Shown: positions 23,546 through 35,911 of the stretch, piece after piece | Layout of the letters: each line of letters starts with the position of its first letter | Position numbering within the stretch: position 1 is the first letter of the stretch | Assembly: GCA_963920665.1 (NCBI GenBank) | Contig: OY987268.1 | Span: forward strand, 9,984,501-10,048,500 | From: Straminergon stramineum | Lineage: Eukaryota; Streptophyta; Bryopsida; Hypnales; Calliergonaceae | Length of the DNA: 64,000 bases | Direction: 5' to 3' | Position numbers and translations under genes: made by a program | The notes under the pieces: model-generated | Seen by the model: the letters and a program-made list of their open reading frames with translations, nothing else | The model's database searches: none | Told to the model about the DNA's origin: nothing

Positions 23546-23675
23546 GAATATACACTTTTATAGTCTCTTCCTATTTAAAGAGTTATTCTATGCTTCATCA
23601 TTCTAGCATGCAATCTAATTAAAGTGTATGCATTAGACATATTATGTTTGTTATTGAATTTTTTTATAATCTAAA

Positions 23676-24578
23676 CTCCTAAAGGACTATGGTAATGTGA
23701 GGCCAGAAATTGCTTCAAAAAACTCATATCCAAAACAAAGCTAAAGCCTTCATCTATATTAATTTTCTAACACATCCAATTGTAAGTAACCTATTCAATA
23801 CAAGTACATCCTCCTAAAATTTTAGAGTGAAAATCTCCACTCATTTGCATGTTCAATAAGCCTAAACTTCAAAACTAGTCTTTTCTAGTGTGTCCCAAAG
23901 GTAAAGTTTTCACTTTCAACGTTTGAAGAAAAAAAACATGTCTCACTCTCACTCTCCCATAACTTGTAAATTTTAGTCAATATGTTGGAAAATGGTTTGA
24001 GAATACAAGAAAGAAATGTAACTGAAAAAAACTTTCATATTCATCTTAAAAAATATAAAGTGGAAGGTGGTATTAGATAAAGAAAAAACTAAACTACTCT
24101 TGAAAAATCTTTTACAGAAAACTGAGAATTTTTGGTCCATATGGCAAGTTTTTTTTGGTAAACAATGAGTATCCCTTTTTTTTTTATTCATTTTGAAAAT
24201 TGAGTTTAAAAAAATGTCTTTATACAATTTTTTCTACCTTCATTGCCTGCAAAATAAAACTCCTCATAGCTTTCATATCCTTGTTTGGGATTGAACGATT
24301 CCATTGTTTTTTTAATAGGTTTAGAGTTTTTAAAATGAAGTAGGATTAATTAGTCTATTTTTAGAATATATTTATAGTTTCTAAATTTGGAATTTAATTT
24401 TTTTTAATTATACATTTTGCAATATTTATTGGAATAATGTGAAACAAAGTTTCACATGTAAGTTAGGATGATTAGCATTCATCCTAAAGATGTAATCCAT
24501 AAAGTCCAAATTACGAAGTCAATAGAATTTGTTTGAGTTCTCAAAAGATTCAAAGTGGACTCCTTTGTTTTATAGAGG
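23676..24578. mobile_element. TTAA-type element carrying repeat R, copy 3
   Basis: The left end CTCCTAAAGGACTATGG (after TAAA) and reversed right end CCTCTATAAAACAAAGGAGTC (before TTAA) bracket the R sequence. It shows what the other R copies probably were. The minus-strand ORF at 23973-24227 is not conserved among R copies. Confidence 0.6.
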
Positions 24579-24790
24579 TTAAAATACTTTAGATAAGAAT
24601 CATTAGCAACAAATAGTATACTTAGGAGCTTCTTGCTATCGCCCAATCCACTAGTTTATAGCCACTTGTAGTTGCATTGATTTGTCCTAGTAGTGAAGAT
24701 GTAAATTAGCATCACTAAATTTTATTTTATTTTGTGGAAATTAGTACTACACAATCATGTAAACAAAATCATGAAATTCATTTGCCTTAA

Positions 24791-25572
24791 TCCTTGAACG
24801 GCCCTCAGGGTCTTCCTATATGTGACCGTATCCTTCAAATACGGTGAGACCCCAATTTCCTTTTCGGCACAATTCACGTGAATTTGAACTTTGAGTTGTT
24901 CCAATTAGAAATGTGTATGCTTTAGGTCATGGACAATTTTTCACAAACCTCTTGATTGCTGCACATTAGGAACTTCAAGGCATGTGAACATGGTGCCACG
25001 ATGGTGCATTGAAATGCAATTAAGTTAATTTGGTGCCAACCTCCATACCAACCTAGTATGGATAAAATGACACTAAAATGACCTATATGCAGCCTTTGGT
25101 GTCAAAATGGCACCAAACTAATTTGGCCCAACTTTTCTGCCACGCAATGCTCAGATTTTTAGAAATTGCCTTGTTGAAGATACCATTGTGTCTTTCGCAG
25201 TTTAGTTACGATTTTTAGAAAATTGGGCCATGAAGATTTGGGAGATCACTTTGGTGGGTGGCATTCCATTGATACAATGAGTGCTCACAAAAATCTTGTA
25301 TTGAAATTTGCAGTAGTGCTGCCATTGTGGCATTCAAATTAGGTCCCCAATTGTACAAACTTGTCACTGTATTGTATAGCACTGCACGTATTCTTGTGTT
25401 TAGCCATTGGTCTACTTCAAATTTGTAAAATTGAAACACAACATTTGATGTGCCTTCAACTCCTGTGCAACTTTGTTGTTTGCACCAAACCCTGAAACCA
25501 CCTTTTTACTTAGCAATACATGAAAAAGGGTCACACAGTATGGGTAGAGAGGGCCTTCAGGCTATTCTAGGG
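24791..25572. mobile_element. TTAA-flanked element, divergent type (782 bp)
   Basis: The left end TCCTTGAACGGCCCTCAGG and reversed right end CCCTAGAATAGCCTGAAGGCC are bordered by TTAA at 24787 and 25573. The interior differs from the other TTAA elements (GGTGCCACGATGGTGC, GGCACCAAACTAATTTGG) and has no recognisable transposase. The minus ORF 25215-25439 is unsupported. Confidence 0.6.
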
Positions 25573-25599
25573 TTAAACAATTAGGTTGACTTACCCCAC

Positions 25600-26060
25600 G
25601 AAAGTTATTGTACAAGCCATCAAAGTCAATAGACATTGTATTCCTATAGATACTTCCATTTATACATACAGAGGTTCATGAGTCTCAATTACAACAATAG
25701 CTAATTCAAAAGTAGTGCATCTTTGCACAATAACAATAAATAATTATTTATTTGGTGTTAAATGTTGAGAAATTAGTAGAGGGGCAATCTAATTGTTTAA
25801 TCCTTAAAGGACATGGCCCCCATGACCAAGGTAGCCAACAAAAATGCTCCAATTATTGGACAAATAGGTGCATTATGTATTTTTACAATCAACAATGAAG
25901 TCATCCATTGAACACAAAATGTCCTTGTTGATGTTGAAGGATTAACCATAATTAATTTCAACCATATTCCACACACTAGATAGACAAGGAATTAAAAAAA
26001 ATGCTTATAAAAAAGAATGGTGTCTGATGTGATCAAAATCCCAGTAGCATGGTTGAAAGT
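25600..26060. other. Repeat-derived DNA, no gene seen
   Basis: The first part resembles 11490-11950. The rest shows no structure I can support. Confidence 0.35.
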
Positions 26061-26064
26061 GCTA

Positions 26065-26656
26065 AGGTAGTGTGCTCATAAACCATCCATTCAAAGGCTA
26101 TTGGGATTTTTTGATGGTTTCAAATGCCCCAAAATATTTTCCCCTTATTTTTCACTTGAAGAAAAATTGATGCGGAATCTAAGGCAAGTGGTTTCATATT
26201 TTTTGGATAATTTATGAATTACTTATGAATTTTCAAAGAATTATGAGGTAGGCACCTATTCTTGATCATAGGCCTTGCAAAAACCACACACATGCAGTCT
26301 GAAAAAAGATATGGCTTGACCAAAAACAAGCATTGCATCATTCAAAAAGTAATACACAAGTTTCTTAAATGTGTCCATTACTAAACTTAAATGAATCCTA
26401 AATTCTTTTAACATTTGTAAGAAGGCAATTGGGCAATCAATTCTGATTTAGAAAAATTAAGTGGACACATTCTGGCTTTGAAATAGACCCTTTGTGACTC
26501 TTATTCCATCCAGTGGCAAAGTATGAATCAATATCTATTAAACCTTAATTATGCTATAACATTTGTGGTAGTCCATTTCAGAACCATTGACTGTCCATTT
26601 GTGAGGGACCTACTGGGTTGTTTGAAGAAGATGGTTGCAATAACAACATACTATTG
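26065..26656. mobile_element. TA-flanked element, copy of 60072-60660
   Basis: About 590 bp are collinear with the 60 kb copy (CACACACATGCAGTCTGAAAA, GGCAAAGTATGAATCA, GGGTTGTTTGAAGA). The left end is AGGTAGTGTGC after TA. The right end is less clear (ACATACTATTG). Confidence 0.6.
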
Positions 26657-27985
26657 TAAACTACAAGTTAAAGGGAAGACGTTAATCCCCCCCCCCCCTG
26701 AGCAAAAAGAGGGGCCTATCAGTGGGGCCAAGCTTGCTTGCATGGCTTGCTTCCTTGTTGGCCCTTCGAGGTCCATCATTGCTTCTCATCACTCCTGTCC
26801 TCTTGTCCTCCTAGCCCTCAGCCTCTCAGTTAACCCTTTTAACTCCGAGATGGCCAGAAATGGCCTACAGTTTGTGTTCTAGTTGCATTAACATAACACA
26901 AATGGAATCAACATGAAATGTGTTGAACTATAAAGTTGGAGGCAAGAGTAAGTTGAAAATTTAGCAATTCAAGAAAATATAAAATTAGCAAAATTAAAGA
27001 TTTTGTGCCTATGCAAAGCTTGTATTCTACCAAGAATACAATACAAGGGTTTAGACATACATTGGGGTGAGGGAGAATACTTGTCAAGAGTTATAGAGGT
27101 TGCACGGAGGGTGACCAATGTAGCCAGTACTCAACAATTATAGCAACTCCATTGCAATCCTAGTCTTCAAATACAACTTAAGTGTAGGCCTAGTCCTTGA
27201 GTCCCAATGATTTTTTTGAAACAATTGAAATGGCTCCAAATTTTCTTTTAGATTCGCTTAGAAATATGAACTTTGGGCCTAGTTTGTTGATTTTCTAATT
27301 TTAGAGTAGCATGATAACTTTCATTTATACCAAGTTCTTATGCACTAAAATATAATGGTACATACATGGTGAAAATTTCAGATTTTTTGAGTCTATTCTA
27401 CATTTAAAATGAGTTTTTTTCATTTTTCTCTTAAGAAATTCACAGTAATTTCAAATAATCTCAAAGAAGAATTTAAGACCTCATTTGGGCATAATAGAAT
27501 AATTTTTTCCAAAAAACTTTGAACTATAAAAATTTGCAAAATCAAGCCAAATTTCATTTCATTTACAAAATTGGTTTGAGATTTCAAGACTCTAGTAAAG
27601 AGTTATGGACAAATTTCAAAGAGAATGTTTTAAATTGTCAAAAAAAATGTCCCTACCATCCCCTCTATGAAATTTGTTCATAACTTTTAGTTGGAGTCTC
27701 AAAACCTCAAAAGAAATTTTAGAGATAAAACTTAGCTTAATTATCCACTTTTTTATAATTCAAAGTTTTTGAAAAATGGTATTCTACTATGCTAAAATGA
27801 GGTCTGAAATTTTACTTTGAGCACAATTCCTGCTTTTTGACAATGAGTGGCCAAGCTCTCATCTTCAAATTATCCCATACCCTTTGAGGATTCATGATGG
27901 ACAATTCATTTTAAATAGTTGTTTTTGCACACATTTTGAGGAAAGGTACATTTATAAACAATGCTAAAGAAGTTGATAGGGACCT
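26657..27985. other. AT-rich DNA with a poly-C run, no gene seen
   Basis: A run of 12 C lies at about 26687-26698. Around 27380-27800 the phrases GTCTCAAAACCTCAAAAG and AAATGAGGTCTGAAATTTTA resemble 37370-37730 inside another transposon. ORF 26523-26882 spans the poly-C and a repeat end and is not convincing. Confidence 0.4.
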
Positions 27986-27994
27986 CAATTGAGA

Positions 27995-28131
27995 TTTGTT
28001 ATGACATTATCTTATAGCATGTCGAGATGTTTTAAAGTCCCCAAAGTTGAAGCCATGTTTCTAAATTATAGGGGAATGCCTCGGTTGAGTGTTGCTACGA
28101 CAAACCTTGTAGCATCACAAGATGTTTTGAA
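27995..28131 (+). repeat. Weak internal duplication
   Basis: GAGATTTGTTATGACA..TAGCATGTCGAGATGTTTTA and GAGTGTTGCTACGACA..TAGCATCACAAGATGTTTTG are two diverged copies about 90 bp apart. Confidence 0.4.
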
Positions 28132-28337
28132 GCATTATCCTAGCATCATACCTTTTTACATTTGGATGATATGCATGTCAATGCTTTCACTTACCTATAC
28201 ATGTGCCCCTATGAAATATTATTTCACCTAAACCATAGAACATGTGAGAACATTAAGAAACATTTGTCACTGAAATGACTCTTGCAATTAATGTTTGAAA
28301 AGTATTTTAATCGATAATTTTTATTTCTAATTCTAGG

Positions 28338-28424
28338 ATGGGGAAGAAGCCTAGGTCCTTTGTGAAGAAGAATAAAGCAGAAAGGTGGAAGGATGTTGGG
28401 TTGAAGATTCAAACAAACATGAAT
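28338..28424 (+). CDS. Possible exon, Lys/Arg-rich
   Basis: Directly after an acceptor-like TTCTAATTCTAG comes a frame MGKKPRSFVKKNKAERWKDV then GLKIQTN. The composition is protein-like against AT-rich surroundings. No paralog or downstream exon was found, and no function can be given. Confidence 0.3.
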
Positions 28425-28429
28425 GTTTG

Positions 28430-29390
28430 TTTTGCAAATGTATCATATCCTACTTCTAATGGTACATATATGCCTTTGAGGACCTCTTACAAATTAAATA
28501 TTTGCCATATTTTAGTGAATTTTTTTTAATAGTAAACCTTCAAAATTGCCTATAATATTTTTTGAAGTAGTCAAGGGTATTTTATTGCCTACACAATGTC
28601 AATCTTGAAATTTTAGATTGACCATATATAGTTGATTGGGCAATTAGGGATAAATAGAAATATTCATTTGGCATTGGAAATTCTATACCTAAATAAGATT
28701 TGATATTTCAAAGTTTATCTCAAAATCTTACAACTAACACTCAAACCTTGCAACTAACACTTGAATTGTGTACATTGATCAGTCTAGTGAATAATGACCG
28801 GAGGCCATCAATTTTGTCACAATAGCCTTTCTTCGAGTACACCTGACTTGTTCTCTAGGGTTGTATCTCACCACCCAATAATATGGATTTACTCCATGGT
28901 ATATGAACAACTTATTTTAGAACCACCCTACACTTCCCAATTTATCATGTTCAACATTTTTTTTCACTTGGTATTTTGACATTTGGAAAATGTACTTAAC
29001 TACAATATGGATGATATGAATTTTTTTGCCTTCAATATAGTCTATCTTTGCGGACCTAAAGCCTATTTTATTCTCCTTTCATCAAAAATATGGTGAAGTA
29101 GATGGTGAGTCTCTCCAAACCTGTGGGCATTTAAGGGTTAATTTATCCCTTAGCCTCCAGTCCATTAAGTTAGCCTCCCATCCCTTTGCTGCTCCGAAAT
29201 GCGGTTCTGAGTGCTCTTCCCTCCATTCGCTTTCCTTTTGCATCAAAAGTTGAACACAATAACTTAAGAAAAAAACCAAAAAAACAATAGAGTTTTCATT
29301 AAGCTAATTTTTCAAACATCCAATTAAACTCTGGAACGAATTTTTTTTAGAATTGAAAATTCTTATTGTAACAAAATTCAATTAATCCGT
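28430..29390. other. AT-rich DNA, no gene seen
   Basis: Nothing beyond short chance frames is visible. GGGCATTTAAGGGTTAA at about 29125-29141 looks like a lone TTAA-type transposon end. Confidence 0.35.
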
Positions 29391-29862
29391 GAAGGACCAA
29401 GTAGTCCAATTTGGGCTTTTTGAGAACTCAAGCAACTTCCATTGACTTTAATAAATATTCATTTTTTTCATTATGTTTATTTTTCAAGCACCCATTTAAA
29501 CTCCTTCAACATTCAAAAAAATATGTACATCCTATAACTTGTGAACTAGTGTGGTAACATCCTATAACATTCATTGGTGAGAATGTTCTATTAAACAATT
29601 AATAGCTTTTCTTTTAATTTCAATTTTCAAAATTTCAAAATATAGAGAGAAAGATGATTTTTTAATGTTTTTTCTACCTTCATTATTTGCAAATTAGAGC
29701 TCCCCATAACTTTTACCTCATTATTTGAAATTGAAAGGTTCAAATGTTTTTGAGTAGTTATCAATTTAGAAAATCCCTTCCCGAAAAAAATTAATGTTTG
29801 TTAAAGTCAATAGAAGTTGCTTGAGTTTTCAGAAAACCCAAATTGGACTACTTGGATTTGAG
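29391..29862. mobile_element. Inverted-repeat element, arms about 60 bp
   Basis: GGACCAAGTAGTCCAATTTGG..CAAGCAACTTCCATTGACTTT at the left pairs with AAGTCAATAGAAGTTGC..CCAAATTGGACTACTTGG at the right. TTAATCC precedes the left arm, suggesting another TTAA-type element. The intervening DNA resembles repeat R. Confidence 0.5.
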
Positions 29863-30199
29863 AGTTTTTTTTATCATTTTGGTATCATTTTGGTTTTCAA
29901 GTAGTCTAGTTGGATTTGAGAGTTCTTTATCATTTTGAAAAGGGTATTAAAAACCCTACAACCTAATCTTCTTTGTTTTCTTGATTGAATAATCCTTTGT
30001 GGACCTAACTTGGGAGGTAAATCCCAAGGCCAAAGTCGTTTACTAATTTGTTTGAAGTGAATTAAGTTTCCAATTAGGGAATCCAAAGTAGAACTTTCAT
30101 AATAAAGATCCATTGCTTAGATGGTGTATTTGGATTTAACGTATAGACACTCATAGGACAACTCAACAACACAAGAACCTGGTTGTGTTTGCTTAATTC

Positions 30200-32640
30200 C
30201 AAGGGTGAGAATCAAGCACTCGCAAAGCCTTGTCATACTTAAATTTTTTTATTTTGTTTTCAATTTGACTATTTAGGTGTGAATAGAACTGTCAACTTGT
30301 CTCATTTCTATTATTAAGTCAATTAGAATTACAAATCTCACATGAGAACTGAAGTGGTAGAATCTTATAATTAGAAGAGTCAAGTTGGTAGGATTTAAAG
30401 AGTGTCAAATTGATTACATAGCTTTCCATGTTAAGAGTTGTCTTCACAGTTTTGGGACTATAAGTCCAAAGGTTGATTTGATTTTTTTTCAATTCATACA
30501 AGTAGTATGATTCATGTACAAATTTGTTTTGAATATATTTCTGAGCATTTGAAAAGCATGTGAAATCATTTCATTGTTCCGTTTGTAAGCTGTGCTTGTC
30601 TATTTGGTTGAGAGAATCAGCTTGTGGTGCTATGGTGGTGGACTATGGAGTTGGAGTCAAGTCGACTTGGAGAACTATGTAATTGTGTGGTTGTCTAATT
30701 GATGTGTGAAAATTTATGCTCATATTTTAGACTATTATTAAATCTTTACATGTGTGTGTGTTCAAAATTAGAGGCTAACTAATTGTGTATTTGTGCTTAT
30801 GTTAGTGGACTGTGAATATTGTCAAGTTGATTGTATACTTCAATGAAAGTTATAGTAAGGGAAGAGCTGTCTAATTGTTGTTGTATGTATGTAATTGTTG
30901 TAGATATAGTGATTGTCTAGTAGTTGGATATAACAAGGAAAGCAAGTGAGATTTGTCAATTTGGCTAAGTGATTTGGTTTGGTTGTGTGTGATAGAGTTT
31001 GTGCAATTTGTGTCTATTTGACTATACCTTCTATTTGTGTTGATTGTGTGAGATTACGAACTATTTGTTTCAATGGGGGATGTGCAACTGTACAAACAAT
31101 GTTGGTTGTGTGTGACAGAGTTTGTGCAGTTTGTGTCTATTTGACTATACCTTCCGTTTGTGTTGATTGTGTGAGATTACGAACTATTTGTTTCAATGGG
31201 GGATGTGCAATTGTACAAACAACCTTAGGTGTGGGTGATTGAGTATTGAATATATGGTATTGATAATGTTGAGTTGGCTTGATCATTAAGTATTGACTCA
31301 TTGGCTGGAGGTGTCGGCCTTGCGGTGTCCAAATGTGGTCAAATTGTATGAGTGATTGTTGTCTAATTGATCCTAAAATAATTCACTGAAAGTAGAATTT
31401 GTGAGACACATCGTCTACTGTTAGCATCATCTATTTGTTGAGCATTGAAGCAATGTCACTTCAATTGCGTGTGAGTGAGAATTAAAATCCAACATTCAGT
31501 AATATGAACTTGTATTTGTTTTGTGACCATTTGGCTATGGGTCACTTCTTAGGGTAAAAAAGTAAGTGCAAAATTGTTGGTTAATTGACTGAGAGTTGAA
31601 ATTTGTGTTTGTTTACTAAAATTATTGTCTAAATGTCAGAGTGTGAGTCTGTCTAGCTTATGAGATAATTACAAATTCTTGGCGATTGGTCCAATTACCT
31701 TGTACTGTAAAGTTGAGAGAATTACTTGTTCCATTTGAGTAATGGAAATTATTAGAGAAGGAATACATGTTTAATTGTTATTCTGTGTGTATGAGTCAGT
31801 GAAAGGAATTAAGGCTTTGATGTGTCAAATTGGTGATATTGATGAGCAGTCTAAACTGAAAATATGTGAGGAGTGAGTGAAGCTTGCAAATTGAATTGAC
31901 AGAATATTAGGTGTAATACAAGGGTCTTAGAAGTAGATCGGGGGCAATAGAATCTCAAGGATGTTGTCACAGCCTTGGACCAGTCAACAACAATGCCTTG
32001 GGTTTGGGACAAGTCGACTATCTCTACGGTCACAAGTCAACAAACATGGCCATAGAGTAGGGGTTACGGTTTCAGGTTTGGATCCTTGATTGGATGATAA
32101 AAAAATGTTTTACTAGACAAATTGACCCAACATTTATACCTCAAGGTGCACACTAGTAGCTAAACGGGGGTGATGTTGTTGGGAGCTTAAGAAGATAAAG
32201 TTTGACAAATTGACATGCCTAAGATGGAGCTAATCAGCTAAATAGTTGATGTGAAGATTTACCCAAGTATTAGGAAAGAGTTCATTCTTCCTTGTTGATT
32301 TGATATAAAATAAAGTTGAGATAAGAATATTATTTTTCCTTGGTATAATATAAAATGCAACTTGATATTACTAGATGAAAGTGATCAAAAAAGAGATCTC
32401 TTTAACCTAATAAAATGAGAATAATCATAAATATATTTAAACAGTATTATTAAGAGGCTAGAGCATGCATGAGACCAATTGACAATCCCCAGACCAATTG
32501 ACTTGAATATTTGACATGAGCCACATACTAAATAGGACTGTGATGTCATCCATTGTGTCTATAATATAGCATTGGGAATTGCACAGTGACCAATTGACAT
32601 TAGAAATATTTTTTCGGGTTTATTTCTTAAAACAAACCAA
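30200..32640 (+). other. T/G-rich region with strand bias
   Basis: The plus strand is rich in TTGTGT and AATTGTG, with recurring CAATTTG and CCAATTGAC motifs and little C. It contains a 123-bp tandem duplication. The composition is unlike the rest of the window. It may be a decayed satellite or a long untranslated transcript. No coding evidence. Confidence 0.4.
30981..31226 (+). repeat. Two 123-bp tandem units
   Basis: GGTTGTGTGTGA.AGAGTTTGTG starts at 30981 and 31104, with only a few differences. The unit length is divisible by three, so the ORF 30979-31242 simply reads the repeat twice. Confidence 0.85.
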
Positions 32641-32649
32641 AAAATATGC

Positions 32650-33450
32650 AAATAAAAATCCAAAATACGAAAATGTGTGACCTTAGTTAAGTAAATGTTA
32701 AACTTATTGACCTTTCCTTAGGAATTACCCCCCTATACTATATTTCCCTAGGTTTTGTTGACTAGACAAAATTTACATTACAAGCCCACTTTGGGTTTTT
32801 TGACAACTCAAGCAAACTCTATTAATTTCGAAATTTAGAAGTTTTGCATGAAATTTGTTAGTATGGATGCTACTCATTATAATCTATATGTGAAGCTTTG
32901 CTTCATGTCATTCCAATAAATATTGTAAAAATGATAAGTTTGTTTTTGCTTTCAATGTCAAACTAGGCAATAAATAGATATTTCAAAAAAATAAAAATTA
33001 TTTTTTGGAGATTGTGTAGATTGATACCTACTCAAATAAAATTTGAACCACTCAATTTTGAATTGAGATATTTGAAATTTGTCAAGTATGTAGCCAACTT
33101 TCCTTGAAGAATGAATCTAAGGAAGCACCACTATTTTGGACATTTTCATACAAGTGTGACCTTGTGAAGTGTAACTATCTTGTTTTTTGTAGGGCCAAAA
33201 AAAGAATTTGGTCAATTCAACTCTAATATCTTGCAATCTACATGCTACATGTTTTTGAATTTTTCCCACATCTTCTTCAAAGGATCATACTACAAGATCC
33301 TATGGATATGTGTTCAAAAATGTCTTTTTTTCTAAATTTGGTACTTGTACTAGAAATGGTATTTTTGGAGCATTTTGGGTGAAAACATAGTCAAAGAACT
33401 TTAAGGATCAACAATTCTCAATTTCTTGTAAAGTTTTTTAGCATACTAGT
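32650..33450. other. Repeat-derived AT-rich DNA
   Basis: The right part (TTGCAATCTACATGC, GTGAAAACATAGTCAAAGAAC, ending GATCAACAATT) matches the right ends of the TTAA elements near 44040 and 54340. The left part resembles 52640-52930. No gene. Confidence 0.4.
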
Positions 33451-33459
33451 TTTTTCTTT

Positions 33460-33880
33460 TTTTCAACACCACCTTCCAATTTACATTTTTTTGATAGATG
33501 AATATGAAAGTTTTTTTGGTTGAAATTTTTTTCATAAGTCATTTTAAACCATTTCCCAAGATACTAACAAATGTACAAGTTATAGGACATACAAGTTTTT
33601 TTGAATTTTTTTACACGTTGAAACACAAAACTTCACCTTTTGGAAGGGTTAGAAAAACCTACATTTAGAAAATATAGGCATATTGAACTTGCAATTGGTG
33701 GGGATATTTGCTCTAAAATTTTAGGAAAAATGAAAAATACACTTGAATAAGTCAACCAAAGATCCTATGGATTTGTTGAAAATTATGATTATTGAAGATT
33801 CTGACCTTGCTTTGGGAATTAATATTTTGAAGAAGTTTTGGGCCTCTAAAAACAATGGTTCTTTACAAGTTAAAATCCAA
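33460..33880 (-). repeat. Dispersed repeat R, copy 4 (reversed)
   Basis: It is the reverse complement of the R phrases and is nearly collinear with 54380-54800. It lies immediately left of module copy 2, as does the 54 kb copy relative to module 4. Confidence 0.6.
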
Positions 33881-34011
33881 CCTCATCATTTCTAAGCTCT
33901 GAATTTTACCTCACCTACTTACTACTGAATATTTTGGTGCAACAAATAATTTGGAATATGTTTTAAGAGAATGCCAAAAAAAAAGATCATCTTCATAATG
34001 GCTTTGTTTAC

Positions 34012-34098
34012 CTCATAAAGTATTCCGTTGATCTGCGGTTGCTTTACATGGACAAGCATAATGTATTCAAGTTCTTTGAAATGCAATATACAGTATGC
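34012..34098 (-). CDS. Gene X exon B (29 codons), copy 2
   Basis: Between an acceptor (GGCACAATAG) and a donor (TATGAG|GTAAAC) the minus strand reads AYCILHFKELEYIMLVHVKQ then PQINGILYE. The length is 87 nt with no stop. Paralogous copies at 54951-55044 and 42936-43024 keep both splice signals but have lost the frame (94 and 89 nt, in-frame stops). This one is the intact version. Function unknown. Confidence 0.5.
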
Positions 34099-34289
34099 CT
34101 ATTGTGCCGTATATGTAATATACAATAATCCCCTCAAACTGAGTGATCCTCAAAGTCATCAGTCTTGCTTAGGACAGAAATTGATGCCACCATTTTCAAA
34201 ATGTTTTCCTAATATATTAACAATAATCCGGCTCACCTTCAGTGGCTTGAAAATTTGGTTTGGAAATTTGAATGAAATAATAAACTTAC

Positions 34290-34396
34290 CTGAACGGCTG
34301 AACCTGGTGAACCCAGAGCTCGTCGAGAGTGTCCAAATGTTCATTGCGCCAACCATCTGATTTCAGTTGCAACCTCCTGGTACCGTCTGATTTGAC
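34290..34396 (-). pseudogene. Gene X exon A remnant, module 2
   Basis: TTGCAG and GTTCAG|GTAAGT flank a 107-nt segment reading RRYQEVATEIRWLAQ then a stop, where the 63.6 kb exon reads NRYQEVATEVRWLAQHFETL. Perfect splice motifs with a broken frame suggest a recently decayed or non-coding exon. Confidence 0.5.
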
Positions 34397-34605
34397 CTGC
34401 AAATTGAAAAGTAAAGAGGCCTCATGATCTCCTGCCCTGCCCTGATAACTTACTCATTCGAAGGTCGACATCGGGTCGAATATAATAAGGTAAAGAGGGA
34501 CGGAGAGAAGGCAAGCGGGGATTCGGAGAACCCCAGAATTTAGGAGACCATGCTTGCCAACTAGGCGCCACAGTCAGGCAAGCGTGGTCTCCTAAGCCAA
34601 ACCCG

Positions 34606-35162
34606 GAAAAGATCAGGTGGAGATCGACAGTGGAGATCGACAGTGGACAGACAGGGGATGCAATACTGTTGTTGGCAATGCCACTCTTTTCTTCCCGTCC
34701 GATCAGGGAGAGATCGACAGTGGAGATCAACAGTGGACTGACAGGGGATGCAATACTGTTGTTGGCAATGCCACTCTTTTCTCCCCCGTCCGATCAGGGA
34801 GAGATCGACAGTGGACAGACAGGCGATGCAATACTGTTGTTGGCAATGCCACTCTTTTCTCCCCCGTCCGATCAGGGAGAGATCGACAGTGGAGATCAAC
34901 AGTGGATAGACAGGCGATGCAATACTGTTGTTGGCAATGCCACTCTTTTCTCCCTCGTCCGATCAGGGAGAGATCGACAGTGGAGATCAACAGTGGATAG
35001 ACAGGCGATGCAATACTGTTGTTGGCAATGCCACTCTTTTCTCCCCCGTCCGATCAGGGAGAGATCGACAGTGGAGATCAACAGTGGACTGACAGGCGAT
35101 GCAAAACTGTTGTTGGCAATGCCACTCTTTTCTCCCCCGTCCGATCAGGTGGAGATCGACGG
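34606..35162 (+). repeat. Minisatellite, 93-bp period, upstream of ORF copy 2
   Basis: About six units each carry CCGTCCGATCAGGGAGAGATC, GACAGTGG and GCAATACTGTTGTTGGCAAT. The spacing is 93 bp except for one 76-bp unit. A further diverged core (CCGTCCGAGCAGGTGG) is at about 35229. The long ORFs on both strands here (34630-35193, 34617-35000, 34561-34899) are caused by the 93-bp period, a multiple of three, and are not genes. Confidence 0.9.
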
Positions 35163-35279
35163 GGGAGGTTCAGGTGCAAGGTTGGGAGCATGAACGAACA
35201 GTGTTTGCGGATTTCACTCTCTTCTCCTCCGTCCGAGCAGGTGGAAATCGACAGTGGAGGTCTCATGAGCGTGAGACAC

Positions 35280-35440
35280 TAGTATAACTCAGACTTTGTA
35301 CGCTCTCCCTTGTCCCATTAATCTAGTGAGGCTGCGCTCACACATCTTCGCTTGGAGCCGGAAAGGATCAGCGTTTGTGATTCTAGACCTTCTGTGCATC
35401 ATCTCTCTCGTGATTGCGATCCTATTCCAGGAAGGTAATG
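35280..35440 (+). promoter_or_regulatory. Leader/promoter region, module copy 2
   Basis: A TATA-like TATAACTCAGAC (about 35283) precedes a leader (GAGGCTGCGCTCACACATC, GCATCATCTCTCTCGTGATT) shared with 56218-56365. A donor-like AGGAAG|GTAATG ends the leader at about 35435 and would pair with the acceptor at 35861-35870. Confidence 0.5.
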
Positions 35441-35911
35441 CTACTTTCTCTCGCACTTTCGCGGTTCGAAACAATCTTTTGCACCTGTACTAGCTAGTTT
35501 TGGGTCACAAATAGTTTAGCGCCGGAATGGCCCCCAATTTAACGAAATGGATTTATTTTTCTTGTCCACTCTAACGATAAATGGATGGCAGATTTTTTAG
35601 GCAGTGAATGAGTGGGAACAATTTGATCATTCCTCGCGGAGTCCACGACTCGCGCTTCACTGGGATTTGAATTGATCTCCGAATGTGAGCTCCGAATTCT
35701 TGCCCATTTGCGTTGGAATGCAGGGCTGCACGGATTCATTCGTCCACTCCCGCTGTGATCGGAGGAGAAGGCTCTAGCTAGTTGGTTGAAATGGTTGGCA
35801 GATTTTTTTCTTCGGGTGTGTTGATTAGTGCAGTTCCCTCTCTTTGATGGTGAATTCATTGTCTTTGCAGGAAAAGACGTCGATCAAATCACCGAATTGC
35901 GTAACGGCGCA

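Larger units (their letters stand above)
21200..24600 (+). repeat. Paralogous block P (direct copy of 48.0-52.7 kb)
   Basis: From AAAGGTGCCAAAGTACTGG (about 21224) to the end of repeat R the order of sequence matches 48013-52700. Block P carries two MITEs (21587-22078) absent from the other copy. It lacks the TTAA elements found there at 48971 and 50194, so it gives their empty sites: GGATTAATACC (about 22956) and CCATACTAAGG (about 23214). Confidence 0.75.

Noticed and set aside
26523..26882. 119-codon ORF
   Set aside because: It spans the end of a TA-flanked element and a poly-C run. The paralog at 60.5 kb is interrupted.
30979..31242. Cys-rich 87-codon repeat protein
   Set aside because: It is a 123-bp tandem duplication in T/G-rich DNA, with no splice or start context.
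34600..35165. CRISPR array
   Set aside because: The repeats are long, nearly identical throughout with no unique spacers, and the genome is eukaryotic.
34561..35193. Overlapping long ORFs on both strands (up to 187 codons)
   Set aside because: They follow the 93-bp minisatellite, whose period is divisible by three. Any frame without a stop in one unit stays open in all.
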